Shown: one piece after another, positions 31,757-39,542 of the stretch | How positions within the stretch are numbered: position 1 is the stretch's first letter | How the letters are laid out: every line of letters begins with the position of its first letter | The notes under the pieces: model-generated | What the model was told of the DNA's origin: nothing | What the model saw: the letters and a program-made list of their open reading frames with translations, nothing else | The model's database searches: none | Assembly: GCA_032716605.1 (NCBI GenBank) | Contig: CM064512.1 | Location: 30,276,038-30,340,037, forward strand | Direction of reading: 5' to 3' | DNA: 64,000 nucleotides | From: Paralithodes platypus | Taxonomy: Eukaryota; Arthropoda; Malacostraca; Decapoda; Lithodidae | Made by a program: the position numbers and the translations under genes

Positions 31757-32394
31757 TAACCTGACAAGCGCGAAATAGACCTAGGGGCTAGGGTAGTTAT
31801 TTGTGCATTTCTAGCCTTGGATTCTGACAGAATCCGTTATATTTACAATATAGAGCATTATTTGTTTTCGGTATGCTTTTATTTTACATATATGATGTAT
31901 ATATGAACCTTCAAGAGTGCTAAAATAAGTGGGAAAAGCATTTGGGTGGTGAAAAAAGAAGATATTGGCCACCCGGTCATAATCTCAGGCGAGAGAGAGC
32001 CACAGGCAACCTTCCTCTCTCGCTGTCTGTGAGGTAACTGAGCGGGGCGGTGTGGGCCGGTGTCTGGGTGTTACATAACGATCTTTTCTGCAACCCACTT
32101 GTGCTACATTATCGCGGGAGAGAAAATAACCAATAAATGATGATAATAAGAGGAAAAATAGGTGATAATTGAGGAGGGGAGGGAGGGGGGAATAAGGTGG
32201 GGAAGGAGGGGAGGGGGGTGGGTGAGATTTACATGGATGAGTACTGGAGGGGAATTATCTCACCTAGAGACAAATTTTCTTTGTTTTGATAGGCCCTTTT
32301 TTTTTTTGGAAGTCTTTTTTTATGGTCTTGCTTCAGTGAGGCCTATCGCGTTCCCTATAGGAAGCCTTCCGTGAGGCCTATCGCGCTTGCCGGG
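31757..32394. mobile_element. TTAA-flanked MITE (piggyBac type)
   Basis: TTAA lies at 31,753-31,756 and 32,395-32,398; the matching site in the 5' LTR (about 23,229) lacks the insert. The right end, reversed, is CCCGGCAAGCGCGATAGGCC and pairs with ACCTGACAAGCGCGAAATAG at the left. The interior shares a block around AAGTGGGAAAAGCATTTGGG with the MITE at 3633-4228, so it is a diverged cousin of that family. Confidence 0.85.
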
Positions 32395-33213
32395 TTAATG
32401 GTTAGTCCGTCGGTTGAGCGGCGATAGAGAATAAGCCTAAAGTAGAATCTTTGAATTAGTTAGGACGTATCTATTGCGTTAAGATATTATGTACGTATCC
32501 GGGAATACGTGTAACGGATACAAAGTTAAATATTGTAAAGAATAAAGATTGTTTCCTACGCGGAGACTTAGATGACCAACGGGTCTGTATTGTATTAGGG
32601 TTAAGATATTGTGTTAAGATAATTTATGTTCAGGTTTAACGGACTACGCGTTCGATGCTGTAAAGGGGTGGTGAGATAAAGATTATATCATTTGTGGGGA
32701 ATTAAGTGGTCTACGGGCCAGTGTTGTATTCAGGTGTTGTATTGTATTAGGAGGATTTATGTTCGTAACGCCCCTGTCTTATAGATAGACATCCAGGGGC
32801 TCGGTAAAGGTTATATTATTTAGGAAATACCATTTGTGATTTAGATTTGCGAATAAGAGTCTTTGGTCAGAAAAGCCATGGTCTCTTAGTTAGACATACG
32901 AGGGCGTTGTAAAATATATTAGTTGAGTCTGGTAACCTGCAATGGATCGAAGTCGAAGTGAGTCATGACCTGAATAGCGGGAATCCAAGTAGATGGTAAC
33001 CGGAGCTCTCGAGTTCCAATGTACTATCTGGTGTGGGTCAACGAACTATTCAAGTCGTGTATTGAACTAATTTCGGCCCGAACAGGAAGTGGGTTACTGG
33101 ACCCGTGTTAGCTTAAGAATTGGGCTGTTAAATAAATATACAAAACTCCAACAACTGTCTAATTATTCCCCCACCTTATTAGTGTGCTTGAACTTAGAAA
33201 TTTAAGTACAACA

Positions 33214-33266
33214 ATATATATATATATATACAGTATATATATATACAGTATATATATATATATACA

Positions 33267-33308
<42 letters not shown>
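33214..33308. repeat. AT microsatellite with TATACAGTATA units
   Basis: It lies between the Gypsy-B 3' LTR and the first Penelope-like copy. Confidence 0.93.
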
Positions 33309-33311
<3 letters not shown>

Positions 33312-33814
33312 AGTAAAGCCAGGTAATAAATTCTCTTTAATACATACGAGGTTGAAAGAAATGGCAATTTCTGCGTTGGAAATTTTATTATTCAAAGTTT
33401 CCAGGTCTCTGATGAGTTTTCGCTGGGTGGCAGGAAGTAGATGAAGGAGATGAGCAAAATTCATGGTGGTACAGGGTTACATAAATGTACATGATGATAC
33501 AGGATATACGACGCGTTTCACTGGACAACCAGCATTATCAAGTAAGGAAGGAATGATATAAAAGGTAAACAGGAAGGGTATATATAGAGGGTGGAGGATC
33601 AGAGGAGGCGGAAAACAGGGGGCAAAAGTCTGCTATTGGTGGAAGCGTAAACTAGGAGAGAGAAGGGGTTAACCGCTTCACGCATGCGCACTGGATGCGG
33701 GATGGTGGTCAGTAGGTGGGGTCGAAGCTGATTGGCTGCGTGTCGAGGGGCGTGGCCTAAGTTGTGTGGCGCCTGCAGAAGACGAAGCTGAAGGAGGTAG
33801 CGCGGGGGGCTGCG

Positions 33815-34230
33815 TCAAGGAGGGGTGTTAGGTCCTGTAGGGTAGTGCCTTTTGGCAGAAGGAAGGATCTGAAGGTCCAGAGTTTGGTTGTTGAAGTTGG
33901 GATGTAAGGCTTGGATATATAAAGCTTCGAGTATAGGTAATCTCCTTGGGTCACTTTCTTTATCGAGTATGGTGGTGTGTTTCTCTAACTCGTTGCGTGT
34001 GAGGTGAGGGTGGTTAGGGGTGAGATAGTGGTCTTTGATGGCTCCAGCCTGAAGGTGAAGAGTTAACCGACGTGAAAGACGAGTCTGCGTCATACCAATA
34101 TAGGAATGAGGTCCACAGTCCTCATAATTACAGGTATGTTGGTAAATTACGTGATCGTCGGTCATCGGGCTCTTTATCTTGGTGGAGGCTGGTTTGTTGC
34201 GGAGAACGAGGTTGGAGGTCTTGGGGGATT
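33815..34230 (-). pseudogene. Penelope-like GIY-YIG endonuclease, minus arm
   Basis: The frame gives MTDDHVIYQHTC, CGPHSYIGMTQTRLSRRLTLHLQAG and DHYLTPNHPHLTR, the layout of a GIY-YIG nuclease as found at the C-terminus of Penelope-like proteins (the Y..YIG pair, then a conserved Arg). It is out of frame with the reverse transcriptase upstream by one base. The plus arm has the same break. Confidence 0.85.
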
Positions 34231-35453
34231 TGTTTAATAAATTATTAATTTGATTTTGTTTTCCGGGTTGGTTGGGTGGACATGCTTGGAGATTATTTCT
34301 TTTAAGACGGCCTCGTCATTTTTGTGTTCAGAGGACATGTAATTGCGGTAGAAGATCTTAATTTCATTGGGGGGGTCAATGTTGGGAGGGCTTTGGGTGT
34401 ACCATTTTTCAAGATGGTGGTTGATGGTGCTGGAGATGTCGGAGTTGGAGTATCCGTTATTTACTAAAACTTGGGATAGTCTTTCTAGTTCCTGGTGGGT
34501 GTCGGCCCAGGTAGAGCAGTGTGTGAGGGCTCTCCTAACATAGGCGGAGATGGAGGATAGAAGATAACGGCGGGGGCATTCACTATCGCCGTTGAGGCAT
34601 TGTCCTGTGTTAGTAGGTTTAATGTAGACTGTGGTTTTGAACCCATGGTCGTTCAGAGCTACGAGGATGTCGAGGAAGGGGAGTTGTCCATTGTTAGATT
34701 TTTCAAAGGTGAAGTTAAGTCCGGAGGAGGTCATGAAGCGACGCTGGAGTTCCTGTAGTTCGTGGAGGTCCTTGATTTGCACGAAGATGTCATCCACGTA
34801 TCTACAGTAGACGGCGGGTCGTTGGGCAGCTAGGAGCTCTTCCTCGATGGTACCCATGAAAAAGTTCGCAAAAAGAACTCCTAGGGGGCTGCCCATCGCC
34901 ACACCGTCTATCTGCTTGTACATGTTGCCCCGGGGGCAAAGGAAGGGGGCCTCCTTGGTACATAGCTCCAGTAGTGTTTTCAGGGCCTTCTCCGGGATGT
35001 CCAGTGTAGGTGTATCAGGGCAATGATAAATTCGACGTAGAATCATGTCAATGGTCCTATCCACTGGCACGTTGGTGAACAGGCTTTCTACGTCGAGAGA
35101 GGCGATGGTGTGGTTGTTGTTACGGGGGGCGTCTCATAAAATTTCCAAGAAATCGTGGGCTGAGTTAAGGTTGAATTGGCTGGGCACGTAGGGGTGAGGA
35201 GGTTGTTCAGGGCCTTGGCGATCTGGTAGGTGGCAGTGGGGATCTGGGAGATGATGGGGCGGAGGGGGTTCCCAGGTTTGTGTGTTTTGATGGTTCCGTA
35301 CGCATAACCAGGGGTGTATTCTCCGACGAGTTTTTTAAGGTGGATCCCTCCTTGTTTGGCGTTGATGGTGGTGTTGGCAATACGTTTGATTTCGTCGGTT
35401 GGGTTGCGGGTGATCTTTTTAAATTTAGTGTTGTCACTTAAGATGACGTCCAT
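34231..35453 (-). pseudogene. Penelope-like reverse transcriptase, minus arm
   Basis: The frame from 35,453 starts MDVILSDNTKFKKI and shows GYAYGTIKTHKPGNPLRPII. It shifts near 35,191-35,194, where a run of four G here is five C in the plus arm, a 1-base deletion. The frame at 35,070-34,234 then carries VAMGSPLGVLFANFF and the catalytic CRYVDDIFVQ box. Apart from that indel and a few substitutions it equals the plus-arm gene. It copies the element's RNA in intact members of the family. Confidence 0.88.
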
Positions 35454-35468
35454 TTTTCTAAGATAAAG

Positions 35469-36581
35469 ATGACAAGGAGGAATATCTTAGAAAAATGGAC
35501 GTCTGGTTATGCGTACGGAACCATCAAAACACACAAACCTGGGAACCCCCTCCGCCCCATCATCTCCCAGATCCCCACTGCCACCTACCAGATCGCCAAG
35601 GCCCTGAACAACCTCCTCACCCCCTACGTGCCCAGCCAATTCAACCTTAACTCAGCCCACGATTTCTTGGAAATTTTACGAGACGCCCCCCGTAACAACA
35701 ACCACACCATCGCCTCTCTCGACGTAGAAAGGCTGTTCACCAACGTGCCAGTGGATAGGACCATTGACATGATTCTACGTCGAATTTATCATTGCCCTGA
35801 TACACCTACACTGGACATCCCGGAGAAGGCCCTGAAAACACTACTGGAGCTATGTACCAAGGAGGCCCCCTTCCTTTGCCCCCGGGGCAACTTGTACAAG
35901 CAGATAGACGGTGTGGCGATGGGCAGCCCCCTAGGAGTTCTTTTTGCGAACTTTTTCATGGGTACCATCGAGGAAGAGCTCCTAGCTGCCCAACGACCCG
36001 CCGTCTACTGTAGATACGTGGATGACATCTTCGTGCAAATCAAGGACCTCCACGAACTACAGGAACTCCAGCGTCGCTTCATGACCTCCTCCGGACTTAA
36101 CTTCACCTTTGAAAAATCTAACAATGGACAACTCCCCTTCCTCGATATCCTCGTAGCTCTGAACGACCATGGGTTCAAAACCACCGTCTACATTAAACCT
36201 ACTAACACAGGACAATGCCTCAACGGCGATAGTGAATGCCCCCGCCGTTATCTTCTATCCTCCATCTCCGCCTATGTTAGGAGAGCCCTCACACACTGCT
36301 CTACCTGGGCCGACACCCACCAGGAACTAGAAAGACTATCCCAAGTTTTAGTAAATAACGGATACTCCAACTCCGACATCTCCAGCACCATCAACCACCA
36401 TCTTGAAAAATGGTACACCCAAAGCCCTCCCAACATTGACCCCCCCAATGAAATTAAGATCTTCTACCGCAATTACATGTCCTCTGAACACAAAAATGAC
36501 GAGGCCGTCTTAAAAGAAATAATCTCCAAGCATGTCCACCCAACCAACCCGGAAAACAAAATCAAATCAATAATTTATTAA
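35469..36581 (+). CDS. Penelope-like reverse transcriptase, plus arm
   Basis: 370 residues. The Met at 35,469 is in the junction sequence, and the true homology begins near residue 12 with GYAYGTIKTHKPGNPLRPII, so the N-terminal part of the protein is missing. Motifs in order: SLDVERLFTNVPVD near residues 80-94, GVAMGSPLGVLFANFFMG near 148-165, the catalytic CRYVDDIFVQ near 180-189, and LPFLDILV near 220. The frame ends SIIY at a TAA. The next domain, GIY-YIG, lies one base out of frame. It belongs to the family that is related to telomerase reverse transcriptase. As it stands it is 5' truncated and frame-broken. Confidence 0.9.
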   Translation: MTRRNILEKWTSGYAYGTIKTHKPGNPLRPIISQIPTATYQIAKALNNLLTPYVPSQFNLNSAHDFLEILRDAPRNNNHTIASLDVERLFTNVPVDRTIDMILRRIYHCPDTPTLDIPEKALKTLLELCTKEAPFLCPRGNLYKQIDGVAMGSPLGVLFANFFMGTIEEELLAAQRPAVYCRYVDDIFVQIKDLHELQELQRRFMTSSGLNFTFEKSNNGQLPFLDILVALNDHGFKTTVYIKPTNTGQCLNGDSECPRRYLLSSISAYVRRALTHCSTWADTHQELERLSQVLVNNGYSNSDISSTINHHLEKWYTQSPPNIDPPNEIKIFYRNYMSSEHKNDEAVLKEIISKHVHPTNPENKIKSIIY

Positions 36582-36649
36582 ACAAATCCCCCAAGACCTC
36601 CAACCTCGTTCTCCGCAACAAACCAGCCTCCACCAAGATAAAGAGCCCG

Positions 36650-37231
36650 ATGACCGACGATCACGTAATTTACCAACATACCTGTAATTATGAGGACTGT
36701 GGACCTCATTCCTATATTGGTATGACGCAGACTCGTCTTTCACGTCGGTTAACTCTTCACCTTCAGGCTGGAGCCATCAAAGACCACTATCTCACCCCTA
36801 ACCACCCTCACCTCACACGCAACGAGTTAGAGAAACACACCACCATACTCGATAAAGAAAGTGACCCAAGGAGATTACCTATACTCGAAGCTTTATATAT
36901 CCAAGCCTTACATCCCAACTTCAACAACCAAACTCTGGACCTTCAGATCCTTCCTTCTGCCAAAAGGCACTACCCTACAGGACCTAACACCCCTCCTCGC
37001 CCCCCGGTGCCCTTGACGCAGCCCCCCGCGCTACCTCCTTCAGCTTCGTCTTCTGCAGGCGCCACACAACTTAGGCCACGCCCTCGACACGCAGCCAATC
37101 AGCTTCGACCCCACCTACTGACCACCATCCCGCATCCAGTGCGCATGCGTGAAGCGGTTAACCCCTTCTCTCTCCTAGTTTACGCTTCCACCAATAGCAG
37201 ACTTTTGCCCCCTGTTTTCCGCCTCCTCTGA
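36650..37231 (+). CDS. Penelope-like GIY-YIG endonuclease, plus arm
   Basis: 193 residues from MTDDHVIYQHTC. The GIY-YIG part covers residues 1 to about 115 (CGPHSYIGMTQTRLSRRL, then RNELEKHTTILDKESDPRRLPILEALYI). Read back from this Met, the frame is open to about 36,573, joining SINNLLNKSPKTSNLVLRNKPAS to the reverse transcriptase across a one-base shift, so the two were one protein. The last 78 residues are Pro/Ser/Ala-rich and differ from the minus arm, whose frame stops earlier. The domain would nick the target for priming. Confidence 0.82.
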   Translation: MTDDHVIYQHTCNYEDCGPHSYIGMTQTRLSRRLTLHLQAGAIKDHYLTPNHPHLTRNELEKHTTILDKESDPRRLPILEALYIQALHPNFNNQTLDLQILPSAKRHYPTGPNTPPRPPVPLTQPPALPPSASSSAGATQLRPRPRHAANQLRPHLLTTIPHPVRMREAVNPFSLLVYASTNSRLLPPVFRLL

Positions 37232-37298
37232 TCCTCCACCCTCTATATATACCCTTCCTGTTTACCTTTTATATCATTCCTTCCTTACTTGATAATGC

Positions 37299-37345
37299 TG
37301 GTTGTCCAGTGAAACTCGTCGTATATCCTGTATCATCATGTACAT
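37299..37345 (+). ncRNA. hammerhead-like core in Penelope 3' region (degenerate)
   Basis: TTGATAA, then a stem-loop GCTGG-TTGT-CCAGT, then GAAAC..GTC followed by GTATATCC. This has the order of a type I hammerhead (CUGAUGA, stem II, GAAA, short stem III, cleavage after GUC). Penelope-like repeats are known to carry hammerheads. Positions 3 and 8 are U and A instead of C and G, which keeps their pairing, but an extra U follows the core. The minus arm has the same core (33,506-33,553). Activity is doubtful. Confidence 0.4.
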
Positions 37346-37365
37346 TTATGTAACCCTGTACCACC

Positions 37366-37500
37366 ATGAATTTTGCTCATCTCCTTCATCTACTTCCTGC
37401 CATCCAGCGAAAACTCATCAGAGACCTGGAAACTTTGAATAATAAAATTTCCAACGCAGAAATTGCCATTTCTTTCAACCTCGTATGTATTAAAGAGAAT
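37366..37500 (+). pseudogene. Penelope-like ORF start, partial repeat
   Basis: MNFAHLLHLLPAIQRKLIRDLETLNNKISNAEIAISFNLVCIKEN is the N-terminal end of a Penelope-like protein, cut by the AT microsatellite. The minus arm repeats it (33,464-33,309). A partial repeat of the element's 5' part after its 3' part is the pLTR arrangement of this family. Confidence 0.65.
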
Positions 37501-37528
37501 ATATATATATATATATATATACGGTATA
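37500..37528. repeat. AT microsatellite
   Basis: It borders the Penelope-like plus arm and the inverted copy of the dispersed repeat. Confidence 0.9.
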
Positions 37529-38450
37529 TAAAGAGAGAAGAGGATAGAGCATGTGTTATACCCTGTTCCAAGTAATTCCACAATTTGCCGGAGGATAACA
37601 GGTTTTTCACAATACGTAGACGGAGGTCTTTTAAAAAAAAAAAAAAAAGTAAGTAGTCCAGAATTCGTGAACCCTAACATCTGTAACTTAAATAGGGCTA
37701 GAGTAAATTAGCTGCGAATTGTCAAACCTATTCCCTGGCTGACCCTTCTCAAATTGAAGAACACAAATTAGCTCAATTACTCTAATCGTTTGTGAGTTAT
37801 AGAGATTACTGTTACAAAATGATGGAGTATTTTTTGGAACAGGGCATAGTAGCATAGTTAGATGTCAATAATTGCTGTACAAGGTTTTCAATGTTGGTAC
37901 CTCACAACCTACCATACAGCCTTATATTTTAATACATCGTTTGTACTTTAAATACAAAAATTGACATATATCATCAGCAAAAGATCGTTGGTTGGTTATA
38001 ATGTAGATTAGTAGTAGAGATACATAACCATCTCGAGTTGGTCAATTCGTGTATTCAGTTCCTGGCTTCAAACTGTATCCGAATTAACCCTTTCACGTTT
38101 TTATGACGCAGAGGTTGCCAGATTAGCAATAATAAATAGAGTTCTCTCATTCTTATAATTACCTCTCCAAAATTAGTTTTCTGCCCAAAGCTAACTCAAA
38201 GACAACTGCAAAGAAGTAACTAAACTAAAGGTTTCTAAACACCCCTGATAATAACAAAGGCTTTAAAGTATCCCTAATAGGCTCAAAATTGGGTCAAGAA
38301 AGTGAGAGGGTTAATGAATGCGGTTGTATTTGCAGGTGTTAGTAATTGTAGGTGTGTGAAAGTGAAATTTGATGTATGTGGACAAGTGCAATTTCGTTTT
38401 TTTTTAGTTTGTAGGTGATTGTGTGTATGTATTTTGTTTGTTTGGGTACT
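37529..38450 (-). repeat. dispersed repeat, copy 2 (inverted)
   Basis: The reverse complement of 4233-5217 with moderate divergence. Matching blocks include CTGTATCCGAATTAA and the run AACCATC...GGTTATAATGTAGATTA. It lacks the AAGGGGAGGTTT MITE but has a TTAA MITE of its own at 38,088-38,310. Confidence 0.75.
38088..38310. mobile_element. TTAA-flanked MITE, 223 bp
   Basis: TTAA at 38,084-38,087 and 38,311-38,314. Ends are CCCTTTCACGTTTTTATGAC and, reversed, CCCTCTCACTTTCTTGACCC. The other copy of the host repeat has the uninterrupted site near 4735. This fits a piggyBac-type MITE of another family. Confidence 0.8.
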
Positions 38451-38454
38451 ATTG

Positions 38455-38658
38455 TATATTCGCTGTAAGTAAGCGAGAAATCATGACCTCTGTCCTCTGT
38501 AACTCAAAAAGGTAGACATATTCGCTTAATTACTCTAGTCGTTTGGAGTTACAGAGGTTAAATGTCTAGTCGTTTGGAGTTACAGAGGTTAAATGTCTAG
38601 TCGTTTGGAGTTACAGAGGTTAGATGTCATGATTTCTCGTCTGCTTACAGCGAATATA
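38455..38658. mobile_element. MITE with inverted ends and an internal 31-bp triplication
   Basis: Ends read TATATTCGCTGTAAG and pair with CTTACAGCGAATATA; similarity continues through CGAGAAATCATGAC. Inside, AGTCGTTTGGAGTTACAGAG plus 11 bases is repeated three times in tandem (38,537-38,629), with one change in the last unit. Confidence 0.82.
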
Positions 38659-38879
38659 CTATAGGTGCTCGTGTGTACTTTCTTTTCAGTAAATTTAATA
38701 TATTATGGTGTTTATGTGTCCCCATCAAGAGTATTTACAATGGTTTAAATAGAATTTCTCGAAATAAGAAGTTACAGGTAGAAGGTACTAGAATTTTACT
38801 ATATGGGGGTTAGTGATATAATTCGTCGGGGCTGGCATGTTATCATATCGGTTGAAGTACTAATCTGAATTACACCTTC

Positions 38880-38916
38880 ATACATACACACACACATACA
38901 CACACACACACTCTCA
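38880..38916. repeat. CA microsatellite
   Basis: ACACACACATACACACACACACAC-type tract. Confidence 0.85.
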
Positions 38917-39126
38917 TATTTACTCACACAGACATCCTACAACATGTGCCAAACTCGAGTATTCCTTTGAGGAAGTAAAATGCTAGTGTTATATTTTCCC
39001 TTTGTCTCGTGTAACTTTTACTTGCTCTTTGCTGGAGCCCTCTCGCTCTCTCTCTCGCTCTGACCCATGGCCTATTTATTCCTTGTACCTTTCGTCTTGT
39101 CTCTGTTTGCAATCTTTGAATTATAT

Positions 39127-39128
<2 letters not shown>

Positions 39129-39181
<53 letters not shown>
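39129..39181. repeat. TC microsatellite
   Basis: Pure CT repeat; open frames of alternating Ser/Leu are an artefact of it. Confidence 0.95.
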
Positions 39182-39184
<3 letters not shown>

Positions 39185-39214
39185 GACATACATACTCTCC
39201 AAACGTAACGATAT

Positions 39215-39225
39215 TTATATATATA

Positions 39226-39278
<53 letters not shown>

Positions 39279-39288
39279 TATATATATA
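39215..39288. repeat. AT microsatellite
   Basis: It adjoins the tail of the SINE that follows on the opposite strand. Confidence 0.93.
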
Positions 39289-39522
39289 TATAATAATAAT
39301 AATCTTTTGGTTACTTATATAGCGCCCGTATCTCCTCCTTCGAGGATTCACAAGCGCTTGGCTTTCTTCAGTCTACCAGAGACCATTACCCATCTCCATT
39401 GCTCATGGGGAGATGGTAACCGCCGGCTGTATCCCAGAAAAACTTTTCAATCTGAGCGGGGATTGAACGCGAGACCTTAAAGATGGGAATCAGGCACGCT
39501 ATCAACTGAGCCAGCCGGACGG
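39289..39522 (-). mobile_element. tRNA-derived SINE
   Basis: On the minus strand the head is tRNA-like: an A box in GGCTGGCTCAGTTGATAGCG and a B box in CGCGTTCAATCCCCGC, about 40 bases apart, which would form an RNA polymerase III promoter. The tail is GCGCTATATAAGTAACCAAA followed by ATTATTATTATTA, the tail type seen in many animal SINEs. It is 234 bp and lies between AT tracts. Confidence 0.82.
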
Positions 39523-39542
39523 TATATATATATATATATATG

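Larger units (their letters stand above)
5950..33213 (+). mobile_element. Gypsy-B: full-length Ty3/gypsy-type LTR retrotransposon with nested insertions
   Basis: The two LTRs begin with the shared block AAAGTAGAAAGATGGCC (about 5950 and 30,625) and end GTACAACA (24,026 and 33,213). The internal order is primer-binding site, gag, protease, reverse transcriptase, RNase H and integrase, with a long C-terminal tail. The 5' LTR is split by Gypsy-A, the integrase by a solo LTR, and the 3' LTR by a TTAA MITE. Without these, each LTR is about 1.93-1.95 kb. Exact target duplications are hidden in flanking AT repeats. Nonsense codons and frameshifts in gag and pol make it inactive. Confidence 0.88.
30625..33213 (+). 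repeat. Gypsy-B 3' LTR (with a TTAA MITE inside)
   Basis: It starts AAAGTAGAAAGATGGCC and ends GTACAACA next to an AT microsatellite. The MITE at 31,757-32,394 is absent from the 5' LTR. The CCAAT, TATAAAG and TCATTC promoter elements are at 30,981, 31,015 and 31,046. Several small indels separate it from the 5' LTR. Confidence 0.92.
33309..35459 (-). mobile_element. Penelope-like element, minus arm of a palindrome
   Basis: It reads on the minus strand from about 35,459 to 33,309, with reverse transcriptase (35,453-34,234), a GIY-YIG endonuclease (34,165-33,815) and a partial copy of the element's start (33,464-33,309). It is nearly identical, base for base, to the plus arm that begins at 35,460. 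It keeps about 170 bases of coding sequence at its 5' side (MDVILSDNTKFKKI onward) that the plus arm lacks. Confidence 0.9.
35460..37498 (+). mobile_element. Penelope-like element, plus arm of a palindrome
   Basis: It starts at a short spacer after TTTTCTAAGAT and reads away from the minus arm, giving a head-to-head pair. Order: reverse transcriptase 35,469-36,581, GIY-YIG nuclease 36,650-37,231, 3' region with a hammerhead-like core, then the start of another partial copy (37,366-37,498). It ends at an AT microsatellite, as does the minus arm. Confidence 0.9.

Noticed and set aside
35207..35437. 76-codon Pro/Thr-rich frame
   Set aside because: An alternative frame of the Penelope-like reverse transcriptase on the same strand.
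33309..37498. Assembly artefact as the explanation for the Penelope palindrome
   Set aside because: Not excluded, but the arms differ by substitutions, an indel and about 170 bases at the centre, and their outer flanks differ, which argues against simple read-through of one hairpin.
38537..38629. CRISPR-like repeats
   Set aside because: The three 31-bp units are directly adjacent with no spacers, and this is animal DNA.
39121..39208. Ser/Leu repeat protein
   Set aside because: A translation of a TC microsatellite, as at 62,730-62,945.
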